DNA of 64,000 bases from an uncultured Paludibaculum sp. (GCF_963665245.1 NZ_OY762269.1:1550001-1614000), one strand, 5' to 3'. Counted from the first letter of the stretch, positions 1-9,112 are shown. Made by a program: numbers and translations. The notes: a model not told the origin generated them from the sequence alone.

Positions 1-1
1 G

Positions 2-673
2 CGGTTGGTGCAGAGCGGCGGCCCCTCCTCGCCCAAGGCGGAAGTAGTGGGTGTCGTCAAGGACACGCGTGTCGTGGAATTGGAGTCCGGACCGGTGATG
101 ATGGCCTACCTGCCACACTGGCAGCAGTCCCGATCGCGAGCCGTGCTCATGATCCGCACGGCAACCGACCCATTGCAGATGGCCGGAGCCATTCGCAGGG
201 CCGTGCATGAAGCGGATGCGGAGGTACCCGTGGCGCAGCTCGTAACCATGGATGGACTGGTGGACCAAGCCGTGGCCCGGCGGCGCTTCCAGGCCATGCT
301 GGCGCTGGGCTTCGCCGCGTTTGCGTTGTTGCTGGCCGCCTTGGGCGTCTACGGGGTCGTCTCTTACTGGGTGGAGCGCCGCCGGACGGAACTCGGGATC
401 CGTGTTGCCCTGGGTGCGCAGAGCGGCCGGCTGTTCGGTCTGGTGCTGGGCCGTGGGTTGGTTCCGGTGGCTGCCGGTCTCGCCGTGGGGTTGGTGTTGG
501 CCTGGGTGGGTGGTCGCGCGGTGGAGAGCCTACTGTTTGAGGTAAAGGCCGCGGATCCGGCAGTCTATGGCACGGTGGCGGTCGCCTTGTTCGGCCTGTG
601 CGCAACCGCGTGCGGAATTCCGGCGTTGAAGGCGGCGCGAACCAAGGCCGTGCAGGTGTTGCGCGACGAGTAG
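2..673 (+). CDS. ABC transporter permease, C-terminal part (ADOP/MacB-type FtsX family)
   Basis: The window opens inside this gene, so only the last 223 codons are present. The visible part has a soluble stretch followed by three hydrophobic segments at about residues 95-120, 145-165 and 185-205. A 'RRxELGIRVALGA' signature lies between the first two. These features are typical of the final FtsX domain of MacB-like permeases and of the very numerous 'acidobacterial duplicated orphan permeases'. Such permeases sit in the inner membrane and act in ATP-driven efflux or lipoprotein-related export; the substrate cannot be read here. The ending in arginine- and alanine-rich sequence before the last 'VQVLRDE' is usual for the family. 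The partner ATPase is not in the window. Confidence 0.85.
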   Translation, partial: RLVQSGGPSSPKAEVVGVVKDTRVVELESGPVMMAYLPHWQQSRSRAVLMIRTATDPLQMAGAIRRAVHEADAEVPVAQLVTMDGLVDQAVARRRFQAMLALGFAAFALLLAALGVYGVVSYWVERRRTELGIRVALGAQSGRLFGLVLGRGLVPVAAGLAVGLVLAWVGGRAVESLLFEVKAADPAVYGTVAVALFGLCATACGIPALKAARTKAVQVLRDE

Positions 674-677
674 ACCG

Positions 678-1409
678 CTACTCGGCCCGGCCTTTGAGCT
701 CTACTACGAGCATTTCGGCTTCTGAGGCGGTCAGTTTCTTTTCCAGGCAGAAGTGACCCGGAGACTGGATGAAGAAGTCACCATCCTCGAATGTCGAGTT
801 TTTGCGATGTCCCTGGTCGTCGCGGACGCGCCATTTCTGCTTGCCGAAGAAGACGATCACCGCCGGGCGAGTCAGGCTGAGCTTCAGGCGCGGCTTTTCC
901 TCGGGCGGGAACTTGCCGCGGGTTACCCGGAAGTCGGGGTTGTCCTGTTCCACGGCGAAGTGGGAGTCCTGCAGCGGCGGACCGGGCACGATGCTCGGAT
1001 CTGCCTTCAACTTCGACTCGATTCGCATGGATCGGCTGGGCGCGCTGGTCAGTTGTCTGGTGGCGTGCGCCATCGCCCGGCCGCCGCGCGAATAACGAGC
1101 CGTGCGGGCTTCGCGATGGGCCTCGCGGGTCGTGCCGTCCGAGCTGGTCGTCACCGAATGAATGTCGGTAAAGGCTACCTGCATCATGGGATAGCCGGGA
1201 TGCGTGTGCATGGCCGTAGCCGTGGCCGGATCCGAGCCGACTCGGATGAGCCTCACAAACTGATTCTCGAAAGCGAGCTTGTAGCGCTGTGGCGCGGCCG
1301 TCAGGGCGTCCTGATACTGCGCGGTGACGACAGGGCACACCGCCACTAGGGCTCCCACGAACAAGCCAATACGAACGGACGTGCCGCGAATACCCAATCC
1401 GGTCCCCAT
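678..1409 (-). CDS. secreted cupin-like protein of unknown function
   Basis: 243 residues starting with a signal peptide (hydrophobic core about residues 13-29, cut near VTAQ). The mature part has two cupin-like stretches: one around residues 45-85 with an 'MHTHPGYPMM' metal-ligand-like motif, and a second around residues 150-215 ending in 'DGDFFIQSPGHFCLEKK'. The middle segment, rich in Arg, Thr and Ser (about 90-130), does not look like a cupin strand. It is convergent with the upstream permease (5-bp gap) and divergent from the PepSY pair. Cupins of this type are often secreted proteins that bind small molecules; no reaction can be named from sequence alone. Confidence 0.7.
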   Translation of the reverse strand: MGTGLGIRGTSVRIGLFVGALVAVCPVVTAQYQDALTAAPQRYKLAFENQFVRLIRVGSDPATATAMHTHPGYPMMQVAFTDIHSVTTSSDGTTREAHREARTARYSRGGRAMAHATRQLTSAPSRSMRIESKLKADPSIVPGPPLQDSHFAVEQDNPDFRVTRGKFPPEEKPRLKLSLTRPAVIVFFGKQKWRVRDDQGHRKNSTFEDGDFFIQSPGHFCLEKKLTASEAEMLVVELKGRAE

Positions 1410-1509
1410 TACTTAATGTCCGCGATTCTACCATGCGAGGAAGTTGTGCCAGGATTGTCTCCTTCGAGGTTCTCTGGGTCTGTGTCTTCCGTAGTAGACT
1501 CTCGTCCAT

Positions 1510-2106
1510 ATGTTCTCCAAGGTCCTGCGCCGCACACACATGTACCTGGCGCTGTTTCTCACGCCCTGGGTCCTTATGTACACGGCCTCAACGTTCGTGA
1601 TGAACCATCGCGAGTGGTTCAAGGATCTGTACGGTGGGCCGCCCAAGCCCGCGGTCTTCGAACGGGAAATGGCCTACGACGCGGCCTTCCCCGAAGGCGC
1701 CAGCGCAAAACAGATGGCTCGCCAGATCCTCCAGAGTCAGAACATGGAGGGCGCCTTCAACGCCAACCGGCGCATGAAGGACGATGCCCTGATCATCCAG
1801 CGGCTGGACCCCATCACCCCGCGCCGCCTTACTTACGAGCCGGCGTCGAAGAAGTTGACCATCGAGAAAGTGCCGTGGGAATCGCGCGGATTCCTGGAGC
1901 GCATGCACCGCCGTCGCGGCTACCAGCACGACTACGCACTGGAGGACGCCTGGGCCGTCTCGGTGGATCTGTTCATTGCCGTCATGGTGTTCTGGGTGCT
2001 CTCCGGGCTCTGGATGTGGTGGGAGATGAAGTTGACCCGCCGGACCGGAGCGCTCTTCGCACTGGGCGGCACGGCGCTGTTTGCCTTGTTCCTGGTGACG
2101 ATATGA
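1510..2106 (+). CDS. PepSY-associated transmembrane protein, copy 1
   Basis: 198 residues with the pattern of PepSY-TM proteins: an N-terminal helix in 'RTHMYLALFLTPWVLMYTAS' (about residues 8-27), a periplasmic PepSY-like domain (about 45-140), and C-terminal helices near residues 150-172 and 180-198. The family sits in the inner membrane and is often linked to iron-siderophore or flavin-dependent reduction, but this short form has no reductase domain. It overlaps the next gene by four bases (ATGA), and that neighbour has the same layout and shared motifs. The two are tandem paralogues that may form a heteromer, which is an inference. Confidence 0.75.
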   Translation: MFSKVLRRTHMYLALFLTPWVLMYTASTFVMNHREWFKDLYGGPPKPAVFEREMAYDAAFPEGASAKQMARQILQSQNMEGAFNANRRMKDDALIIQRLDPITPRRLTYEPASKKLTIEKVPWESRGFLERMHRRRGYQHDYALEDAWAVSVDLFIAVMVFWVLSGLWMWWEMKLTRRTGALFALGGTALFALFLVTI

Positions 2107-2702
2107 CCTTCAGCCACCTCAACCGGCGCACGCATCTCTACCTGGCCATGGCGTTGCTGCCGTGGTTTCTGATGTACGGGGTCAGTTCCCTGTTCTTCAG
2201 TCACGGCCAGTTTTTCGACGACCGCGACAAAGCGACAGGCCTGCCGCTTTGGAACCCGCGGTTTGACCGGACCTACGCGATCCAGGTGCCCGACACCGGC
2301 GATTTGCGAGCCGTCGGCGCCCGCATCATGAAGGACAACGAGTTGACTGGTTCTTTCGGGGTCTACCGCCAGAGCCCGGACCAGTTGAACGTGTACATCT
2401 ACACATCACTGCGCTCCACGCAGGTGAAGTACTACATCCGCGAACAGCGCCTGGTCGCCGAAGATCGCCGCTTCCGCTTCGACCACTTTCTCACCGGCCT
2501 TCATGCGCGAGGCGGGTTCGAACAGGCCGACTTCCTGAACAAGCTCTGGGGCGTGCTGGTGGACGTGGTGTGTCTCGGCTTCCTGCTGTGGATCGCCACC
2601 GGGCTCTACATGTGGTGGAAGCTGACACCAGCGCGCCTGTGGGGCTGGGTGGCCCTGTTGGGCGGGTTCTGCTCTTTCGCAGTATTCTTATGGAGGCTCT
2701 GA
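2103..2702 (+). CDS. PepSY-associated transmembrane protein, copy 2
   Basis: 199 residues, translationally coupled to the preceding paralogue through an ATGA overlap. It repeats the same plan: 'RTHLYLAMALLPWFLMYGVSS' helix at the N-terminus, a periplasmic alpha/beta domain with 'RRFRFDHFLTGLHARGGFEQ' where copy 1 has 'RGFLERMHRRRGYQ', and two closing helices ending in 'ATGLYMWWKLTPARLWGWVALLGG'. The ATG at the overlap fixes the start, since the reading frame stays open far upstream only because of the high GC content. Function is unknown beyond the PepSY-TM family; pairing with copy 1 is likely. Confidence 0.75.
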   Translation: MTFSHLNRRTHLYLAMALLPWFLMYGVSSLFFSHGQFFDDRDKATGLPLWNPRFDRTYAIQVPDTGDLRAVGARIMKDNELTGSFGVYRQSPDQLNVYIYTSLRSTQVKYYIREQRLVAEDRRFRFDHFLTGLHARGGFEQADFLNKLWGVLVDVVCLGFLLWIATGLYMWWKLTPARLWGWVALLGGFCSFAVFLWRL

Positions 2703-3010
2703 CGGTCCGGTCTGCCGCGGCGCCGGCATCGTCAGGAGCAGGAGATTCGGTCGTGGGCCTCAACATAGTTGAGCTCTTCGTCGCCCTCACCGTGATCCCA
2801 GGTCTCCGAACAAACAGGGACGCGCGCATCGTGGATGACTTGGGGATCGATTGATCGGACTATGCCCGCCGTCAAAAACGCGAACCTTGTCCATAATAAT
2901 CAGTGGGTTGCGGGCGGACAGCGAGCGGTGGGAACGAATCTCCAGGCATCCTGAGCGGTGAGCACAACCCGCTCAGGACCCTCGATGTGACTCCGCGCCT
3001 CGGCGCGGTT
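2703..3010. other. 308-bp intergenic stretch
   Basis: No convincing gene. A 54-codon reading frame begins at 2690 inside the end of the PepSY gene (MEALTVRS...), but it lacks a ribosome binding site and any family resemblance. The stretch separates the PepSY pair from the convergent ssb gene and may hold terminators, but I see no clear hairpin with a T-run. Confidence 0.5.
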
Positions 3011-3493
3011 CTAGAACGGGACGTCGTCGTCCGAGATGCCGCCAAAGTCGGGTTCGTTGGCCGGAGCAACGGCTGGCGCACTGCGAGGCCGCGGTTGGGA
3101 AACAGGCCCGCGCTGCGACGCTTCGCCCCAGCTTGAATCCGCTCCGCCCGTGCCTTCCCCACGGCCGCCCAGCAGAAAGATCTCTTCCGCCACCACTTCG
3201 GTGGAGTATTTCTTCACGCCGTCCTTGTCTTCGTAGCTCCGCGTTTGCAGGCGGCCTTCCACGTAGATCTGCTTACCCTTGGTGAGGTACTGCGCCAGAT
3301 TCTCCTGACGCCACGCGACCACGTTGTGCCAGTCGGTCTCGTCTTTCCATTCACCAGTCTGGTTGTCTTTCACCCGGCGGTTCGTGGCCAGGGTGAAGCG
3401 GGACATCGACACTCCACTCGTCGTGAAGCGCGTCTCCGCGTCCTTGCCCAGGTGCCCGATCAGGATCACCTTGTTTACACTTCGGCTAGCCAT
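3011..3493 (-). CDS. ssb: single-stranded DNA-binding protein
   Basis: 160 residues. An OB-fold occupies about residues 1-110, with the family's 'VNKVILIGHLGKDAETRFTTSG' opening, 'DWHNVVAWRQ' and 'GKQIYVEGRLQTRSYEDKDG' signatures. A glycine, proline and serine-rich linker follows, and the acidic tip DDDVPF recruits repair and replication proteins. The protein coats single-stranded DNA as a tetramer during replication, recombination and repair. The start at MASRSVNKV is preferred over an upstream open frame because the OB-fold begins there, as in the family. The gene stands alone here and is not next to rpsF or rpsR as in many bacteria. Confidence 0.97.
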   Translation of the reverse strand: MASRSVNKVILIGHLGKDAETRFTTSGVSMSRFTLATNRRVKDNQTGEWKDETDWHNVVAWRQENLAQYLTKGKQIYVEGRLQTRSYEDKDGVKKYSTEVVAEEIFLLGGRGEGTGGADSSWGEASQRGPVSQPRPRSAPAVAPANEPDFGGISDDDVPF

Positions 3494-3671
3494 ACTCACG
3501 CAGAGTACCACAACAATTCCGGCCCATTCGGCGGAGCGAAGAGAATTGATCGGTTGATCTCTGTAGCCAAACGCGTCATCATGCGATCTATATCTTATGG
3601 ACCGCAAGCTCCACCGCCCGGGCGCGCCGGCGGGCTTTCGGGCATAGAATTTAATAGGGAACGGCGGGGCC

Positions 3672-4937
3672 ATGCGCAACGGGCATAGTGGCTGTCGAAC
3701 GAGTGTTGCCCTCGGGGCGATAGGAGTACTTCTGTGGCTGCCTTTGGAGCTGCGCTCGCAGACAGTCATGAAGGGGGCCAATGGCGGTCCCAGCTTGGTC
3801 AATAGCGATCTGGCCGTTCTGGAAGCCCGCGAGCCGCGCAAGGATCTTCCCTGCGTCGTCACTCCCACGAAGCCTGTGCTCGGCTTCGATCTCAAGTTCC
3901 ACTCCGGTTATGACATCTCCGTCCCTCTGCGCGAGCTCTCCGGCTCGGAAAACCTGTTAACCATCCTGTTCCGTGTCACGTCCAACGAGAAGAAGGAAGA
4001 GCCCGTATACTTCTCACAGAAGATCCGGGTGCCGTCCGTGGACGCGGACGCCAAAGGGGACGCCTACTTGCAGGGAACCTTCGATCTCGGCGAAGGCCAA
4101 TACCAGGTCGACTGGCTGATGCGCGACCGCTCAGAACGCGTGTGCGCCAGTTTCTGGGATTCCGAGGCTACGCTGCCGGTGAAGGACAAAGCCGTCACCA
4201 TGAGCATGGCGGCCAACGACATAGCCGCCAGCGACAAGGAAGAGTTTCTCGACGAACCTCCGGTAGACCGTTCCTCCGCCGAATCGCTGGTGTCGGTGAA
4301 GGTGTTGGTGAATTTTGCCCCGCAGAACTCCGCCGCCTCCACTCTGCAGCCGGCCGATACCACGGCTCTGGTGTCCATTCTCCGCAGCATCCAGCGCGAT
4401 CCGCATATCGCGAAATTTTCCATTGTCGCCTTCAACTTACAGGAACAGAGAGTGCTGTACCGTCAGGACTCGACCGATCATATCGACTTCCCCGCCATCG
4501 GCGAGGCGCTGAAGGGGCTGCAGTTGGGCCGGGTCAATCTGGCTAAATTGCAGCAAAAGAACAGCGAAACGGGATTCCTGGGCGACTTGATCCAGTCCGA
4601 GTTCAAGCATGACGGGTCGTCTCCCGACGCCCTGATCTTTGCTGGCCCCAAGGTGATGCTGGCCGAAAACGTCCCCGCCGACACCCTCAAAGTCGTGGAT
4701 CCGGATTACCCCGTGTTCTACATGAACTACAACCTGTATCCTCACCTGACGCCCTGGCGTGACAGCATCGGCCAGGCGATCCGGTACTTCAAGGGACAGG
4801 AATTCACCATCAGCCGGCCGCGCGATCTTTGGTTCGCGGTCACTGAAATGGTGGGGAAGATAGTAAAATTCAAGGCAGGGAAGAGTGCTCATACCGCGTC
4901 GTCGTCCAGGGGTTTCAATGAGGCAGCGTTACATTAA
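3672..4937 (+). CDS. secreted acidobacterial protein of unknown function
   Basis: 421 residues with an N-terminal signal sequence (hydrophobic stretch 'VALGAIGVLLWLPLEL' at about 12-27). The middle (about residues 70-170) looks like a beta-sandwich, and about residues 200-340 alternate helix and strand, with 'LVSVKVLVNFAP' and 'DALIFAGPKVMLAEN'. This resembles a degenerate von Willebrand A-like fold of the VWFA-related proteins of Acidobacteria, but the metal-binding DxSxS motif is absent. Its stop lies 20 bases inside the next gene, which starts at 4918, so the two are translationally linked. No function assigned. Confidence 0.7.
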   Translation: MRNGHSGCRTSVALGAIGVLLWLPLELRSQTVMKGANGGPSLVNSDLAVLEAREPRKDLPCVVTPTKPVLGFDLKFHSGYDISVPLRELSGSENLLTILFRVTSNEKKEEPVYFSQKIRVPSVDADAKGDAYLQGTFDLGEGQYQVDWLMRDRSERVCASFWDSEATLPVKDKAVTMSMAANDIAASDKEEFLDEPPVDRSSAESLVSVKVLVNFAPQNSAASTLQPADTTALVSILRSIQRDPHIAKFSIVAFNLQEQRVLYRQDSTDHIDFPAIGEALKGLQLGRVNLAKLQQKNSETGFLGDLIQSEFKHDGSSPDALIFAGPKVMLAENVPADTLKVVDPDYPVFYMNYNLYPHLTPWRDSIGQAIRYFKGQEFTISRPRDLWFAVTEMVGKIVKFKAGKSAHTASSSRGFNEAALH

Positions 4938-5499
4938 TTCATGGAGACGGGCATGGCCCGCCATCCTGGCCGCGTTGGTCCTGCAGTCGGCCTCCGCTCT
5001 GCAGCCGCCGCCGCGCGCCATGGAGCCGAAGAAACTGGCTCCGTACGTCACATCCCCCCAGCCCATCGTCGAGAAGATGCTCGAGATCGCCAAGTTGAAG
5101 AATGGAGAGACCCTTTTCGACCTCGGCTGCGGCGATGGACGGATTCTGTTCTCCGCCGCCCGCACCTTCGGGGCTAAGGCCGTCGGCGTGGAGCTCTCGC
5201 CCACGCTGGTCAGGAGAGTGCAGCAATCCGCCGAATCCCAAGGGCTGCAGGATCAGGTCAAGGTGATCGAAGGCGACATGATGAGCGTCGACGTAGCTTC
5301 CGCCAATGTCGTATCGCTCTACCTGATGACCGACGCGAACGAGCAACTGCGCCCGAAGCTCGAGAAGGAGCTCAAGCCCGGTTCCCGCGTGGTCTCCCTG
5401 GAGTTCAAGATCAAGGGCTGGAAGCCGTCCAAGGTGGAGAAGGTGGAGGTGCATCGCCACCCCTACACCATTTACCTGTACGACCTGCCACAGAAGTGA
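4918..5499 (+). CDS. secreted or membrane-anchored SAM-dependent methyltransferase-like protein
   Basis: 193 residues. The N-terminus has a signal or anchor segment (about residues 8-25: arginines, then 'AWPAILAALVLQSASA'), which is unusual for an enzyme that needs S-adenosylmethionine. The rest is a class I methyltransferase fold: motif I 'LFDLGCGDGRILFSAA' (about 62-77), motif II around 'AVGVELSPTLV', motif III 'KVIEGDMM' and a motif IV region 'ANVVSLYL'. Proteins of this layout occur in many Acidobacteria and Planctomycetes. The start overlaps the preceding secreted-protein gene by 20 bases. The substrate is unknown. Either the hydrophobic segment is only an anchor facing the cytoplasm or the fold has lost its reaction. 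Confidence 0.75.
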   Translation: MRQRYINSWRRAWPAILAALVLQSASALQPPPRAMEPKKLAPYVTSPQPIVEKMLEIAKLKNGETLFDLGCGDGRILFSAARTFGAKAVGVELSPTLVRRVQQSAESQGLQDQVKVIEGDMMSVDVASANVVSLYLMTDANEQLRPKLEKELKPGSRVVSLEFKIKGWKPSKVEKVEVHRHPYTIYLYDLPQK

Positions 5500-5524
5500 C
5501 CGCCGCTCGCGCTATCCTCCATTC

Positions 5525-7492
5525 ATGAGCTTTTGTTCCGCGCTGCTCCTCCTCCTGGTGGGAGGATCGGTGGGCAGCGCAGTCAGCGCCCAGCCGCCGC
5601 TGAAGCCCGGCCGCAAATACACTACCGTTGAACGCTTCTCTCCGGAACGCCTGGCGGCCGTCCATGCCGCCCGGATGCAATTTGCCCGCGAACGCAAGCC
5701 GGGTCCCCCGATCGGCGTCTATCAGGACTTCCCCGCTGTCCTGCACGTCCACGCCGAGGACGCGCCGCACACCCTGGGCAAACGCGCCGAGGTTCTGGCC
5801 GCGGCCAAACAGACCGGCATCCGCGTCGTCATGCTCAGCGACCACGGCGGCCCCCAACCCGCCACCTGGCATGGGTTACGTGACGGCGTCCTGTTTCTGG
5901 CGGGCGCCGAAAATGGCGGCAAACACGAACTCATCTACCCGTCGCCGGCGCCCGGTGTCCGCTTCCACTCCCACCCCGAGGGTGAACTCAATGCTTCCGC
6001 CGAAGGCTGGGACGGCATGGAGATCTACAACCGTCACGCCGACGCCGAGGACGATACCGACCTCATCGCTTACCTGAAAACAGCCGCCTCGTCGCCCGCG
6101 CAACTTCAGGCGCTGGCCCAGATCTTCAAACAGTTTCCCGACGAAGCCTTTGGGGCGGGGTGCGACTACTGGCCGGAGATCTTCGCCCGTTGGGACAGCA
6201 TCACGTCCACGCGGCCGTTCACCGGGATCGCTGCCAACGACGCCCATCAGAACCAGGTCCTGGACGGCGGCAAGTTGGTGCTCGACCCCTACCCTGTCGC
6301 CTTCCGCAACGTGGTCACGCACATCCTGGCTCGTGAGTTGACGGAAGAGTCGGTAATCGCCTCCCTCCGCGCCGGCCGCGCCTATGTCTCTCACGACTGG
6401 CTTTGTGATCCGGCCGGCTTTTACTTCATTGCCACCAATAACTTAGGTGTCTATGAGATGGGTGATGCAATTCCCCTGGCCGGCACCACCCGCCTGGTGC
6501 TGCGCTCGCCCATCGCCGCCAACTGGAAGATCTTCTATGAGGGCAAGGTGGTGTTCGAGCAGAAGGGCGCTCTTCTCTCTTACGTCGCCGCCGCGCCCGG
6601 TTCCTACCGCGCCGAGGCGTGGCTGGAGGTCGATGGCGAACAGCGTCCCTGGATCTACACAAACGCAATCCGTACGGAAAAGCCCGACTACTCCAAGGTA
6701 GGTCTGCCCAATCAGACCCTCGACCCCGGCATCGGCGTCGAAAAGGACATCGAGTACACCGCCGGCGCGGCGGAAGACGCGGAGAAGCACAAACTCGACA
6801 TCTACAAGAAGGAAGGGCTGGCTGCGAATGCGCCGGTGCTGTTCTTTGTCCACGGCGGAGCCTGGCGCTCCGGCGACCGCAAACAGTACCCGTTCTTCGG
6901 GAACCTTTTCACCAAATCGGGTTACATCGTGGTAGTGCCCAGCTACCGCCTCTCGCCAAAGGTGAAGCACCCCGGACATATCGAGGACGTCGCCGCCGCG
7001 TTCGCCTGGACCGTGAAGAACATCGCGGCGCGCGGCGGCGATCCGGCCAGAATTGTCGTGGCCGGCCACTCCGCCGGCGGCCACCTCGTGGCTCTACTGG
7101 CCACCAATCCACAGTGGCTCGCCACCTATGGCCTGGACGCCCGCAACATCCGCGCTGTTCTGGCGCTCAGCGGTGTGTACAACTTGACGGCACTGGAAGG
7201 TTCCACGAATTCCGCTGTCTTTGGCTCCGATCCCGATGTGTTGCGCGGCGCATCGGCTTTGAAACAGATTCGCTCCGGCCTGCCTCCTTTTCTGGTCACC
7301 TACTGCCAGTGGGACTACGCGACGCTCCCCCAGCAGGCGGTCGAGTTCCACGATGCGCTGAAATCGGCCGGCCTCCGGTCGGAACTGGTTTATATCCCTG
7401 GCGAAAGCCACATTACCGAGATGACAAATATCACCAAACCCACGGACGCTTTGGCCCGCACGATGCAGAACTTCCTGGAGGGCCTCCAATGA
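5525..7492 (+). CDS. PHP-type metallohydrolase fused to an alpha/beta hydrolase (carboxylesterase-like)
   Basis: 655 residues with a signal peptide (1-22) and two catalytic units. The first (about 60-290) is a CehA/McbA-like PHP domain with 'LHVHAEDAPHT' and 'VMLSDHGG' metal-ligand motifs and an 'AANDAHQN' motif near residue 240. After a beta-rich linker, the second (about 400-655) is a BD-FAE/esterase-lipase fold with oxyanion motif 'FVHGGAWRSGD', nucleophile motif 'GHSAGGH' and a late histidine in 'GESHITEM'. The protein is likely periplasmic or outer-surface and could cut two linkages in one substrate. It heads a run in which its stop overlaps the next start (ATGA at 7489). Confidence 0.8.
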   Translation: MSFCSALLLLLVGGSVGSAVSAQPPLKPGRKYTTVERFSPERLAAVHAARMQFARERKPGPPIGVYQDFPAVLHVHAEDAPHTLGKRAEVLAAAKQTGIRVVMLSDHGGPQPATWHGLRDGVLFLAGAENGGKHELIYPSPAPGVRFHSHPEGELNASAEGWDGMEIYNRHADAEDDTDLIAYLKTAASSPAQLQALAQIFKQFPDEAFGAGCDYWPEIFARWDSITSTRPFTGIAANDAHQNQVLDGGKLVLDPYPVAFRNVVTHILARELTEESVIASLRAGRAYVSHDWLCDPAGFYFIATNNLGVYEMGDAIPLAGTTRLVLRSPIAANWKIFYEGKVVFEQKGALLSYVAAAPGSYRAEAWLEVDGEQRPWIYTNAIRTEKPDYSKVGLPNQTLDPGIGVEKDIEYTAGAAEDAEKHKLDIYKKEGLAANAPVLFFVHGGAWRSGDRKQYPFFGNLFTKSGYIVVVPSYRLSPKVKHPGHIEDVAAAFAWTVKNIAARGGDPARIVVAGHSAGGHLVALLATNPQWLATYGLDARNIRAVLALSGVYNLTALEGSTNSAVFGSDPDVLRGASALKQIRSGLPPFLVTYCQWDYATLPQQAVEFHDALKSAGLRSELVYIPGESHITEMTNITKPTDALARTMQNFLEGLQ

Positions 7493-8442
7493 GCGCCGCG
7501 CCGGAGTTCGATGTCGTCGGAGTCGGACTCAATGCCACCGACACCATGATCGTGATTCCGCACTTCCCCGCCTACGGTGGCAAGGTGCCTTTTCTGGACG
7601 AGATGTTCAGCCCCGGCGGCCAGGTGGCCAGTGCCATGGTCTGCTGCTCCGCCTTGGGCCTCAAGGCGAAGTACATCGGCACCATCGGCGACGATCAGCG
7701 TGGCGACATCCAGTGGCAAAGCCTGGAGGGCTCTGGCGTGAACCTCGACCACGTCCAACGCCGCGTCAATTGCCCGAATCAGTCCGCTTACATCCTCATC
7801 GATCAGACCACCGGCGAGCGAACCGTCTTCTGGAGCCGGTCGGATTGCCTGCGGCTGGAGCCCGACGAGATCACGCCGGAGATGATCACCTGCGCGCGCC
7901 TGCTCCACATCGATGGCCACGACACGCCGGCCGTAGCCCATGCCGCCCGCATCGCCCGGCAACACGGCATCCCCGTCACCGTCGACGTCGACACCCTCTA
8001 CAAAGGTTTCGAGAACGTCCTGCCCAATGTCGACTACCTCATCACCTCCAGCGAATTCCCGGAACGTTGGACCGGCGAGGCCGATCCCATGAAGGCCCTC
8101 ACCCTGCTGCAGGACTCCTTTGGTATGAAGGTCGCGGCCATGACGTTGGGCGCCCACGGAGCGCTGGCCCGCGTCGGCGGCCGCTTCGTCTACTCCCCCG
8201 CCTTCGTCGTGAACTGCCTGGATACCACCGGTGCCGGAGACGTCTTCCACGGAGCCTTCTGCTACTCTGTGGTGAAAGGCTTCGAAATTGGTGAAGCTCT
8301 GGAGTTTGCAAACGCAATGGCTGCTCTGAATTGCACGGCCATGGGCGCCCGCGGCGGCATTTCACCGGAATCTGAAGCCCGCGCTCTCATCGCCCGCGGT
8401 GAGCGCCGCACCAAGTCGGAGTTCAAGGCTTACCGGATCTGA
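7489..8442 (+). CDS. PfkB-family carbohydrate kinase
   Basis: 317 residues of the ribokinase/PfkB fold. The N-terminal motif 'FSPGGQVASAMVCCSALG' (about 37-54) matches PfkB signature 1. The C-terminal 'DTTGAGDVFHGAF' (about 244-256) is signature 2, with the catalytic aspartate in GAGD. The enzyme phosphorylates a sugar or sugar-like alcohol with ATP in the cytoplasm; the substrate cannot be told. The ATG overlaps the stop of the PHP-esterase gene by four bases and the next gene starts four bases after its stop, so it belongs to a compact operon (5525-9859). A second, distinct PfkB kinase lies at 33393-34304. Confidence 0.88.
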   Translation: MSAAPEFDVVGVGLNATDTMIVIPHFPAYGGKVPFLDEMFSPGGQVASAMVCCSALGLKAKYIGTIGDDQRGDIQWQSLEGSGVNLDHVQRRVNCPNQSAYILIDQTTGERTVFWSRSDCLRLEPDEITPEMITCARLLHIDGHDTPAVAHAARIARQHGIPVTVDVDTLYKGFENVLPNVDYLITSSEFPERWTGEADPMKALTLLQDSFGMKVAAMTLGAHGALARVGGRFVYSPAFVVNCLDTTGAGDVFHGAFCYSVVKGFEIGEALEFANAMAALNCTAMGARGGISPESEARALIARGERRTKSEFKAYRI

Positions 8443-8446
8443 GCGA

Positions 8447-9112
8447 ATGATCCCGATTCACGATTCGCAGCGCAGCTTCTCCAAGCCGGTGATGACCACC
8501 CTCATCATCGGCCTGAACGCGCTCGCGTTCCTGTTCGAGCTCTCCTTCGACCCCTTTACCCGCAACGACCTCATCGCCGTCCTCGGTTTCGTGCCCGATC
8601 ACTTCCGCTGGATCACCCTGTTCACCTCCATGTTCCTCCACAGCGGGTGGATGCATCTGCTGGGTAACATGTTGTTTCTATGGGTGTTCGGCGACAATAT
8701 CGAGGACATCCTGGGCCGCATGAACTTCCTGGTCTTCTATCTGCTCTGCGGTGTGGCCGCAGCCATGGGCCAGTACCTGATCAACCCTGACTCGCGCATC
8801 CCCATGGTCGGCGCCAGCGGCGCCATCGCCGGCGTCATGGGCGCCTACATGGTGAAGTTCCCGCACGCGCGCATCACCATGATCGGCTGGTTCATCATCA
8901 TCTTCTCCTTTGATTTGCCCGCCTACGTGGTGTTGCTCTACTGGTTCGCCCTCCAATTCTTCAGCGGCTTCGGAGCCATCTCCGACGTCCAGTCGCGCGG
9001 CGGCGGCATCGCTTTCTTCGCCCACGTCGGTGGCTTCCTGGCCGGCATGGCGCTCATCCATCTCTTCAAAACACGCGACCTCTACCGCCAGCGTCGCGAC
9101 CTGCTCTGGTAA
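8447..9112 (+). CDS. rhomboid family intramembrane serine protease
   Basis: 221 residues with about six transmembrane helices. The catalytic dyad is visible: serine in 'VGASGAIAGVMGAY' (Ser124) and histidine in 'AFFAHVGGFLAGM' (about His191). The first helix is followed by the 'MFLHSGWMHLLGNMLFLWVFG' motif that forms the L1 loop and helix 2 in rhomboids. The enzyme cuts membrane proteins inside the bilayer; the substrate is unknown. The start at 8447 is chosen because an earlier in-frame start would overlap the kinase gene and add a non-rhomboid tail. The next gene starts directly after its stop codon. Confidence 0.93.
   Translation: MIPIHDSQRSFSKPVMTTLIIGLNALAFLFELSFDPFTRNDLIAVLGFVPDHFRWITLFTSMFLHSGWMHLLGNMLFLWVFGDNIEDILGRMNFLVFYLLCGVAAAMGQYLINPDSRIPMVGASGAIAGVMGAYMVKFPHARITMIGWFIIIFSFDLPAYVVLLYWFALQFFSGFGAISDVQSRGGGIAFFAHVGGFLAGMALIHLFKTRDLYRQRRDLLW

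Noticed and set aside
2690..2854. 54-codon open frame after the PepSY pair
   Set aside because: It starts inside the PepSY coding end without a ribosome binding site and has no recognisable motif.
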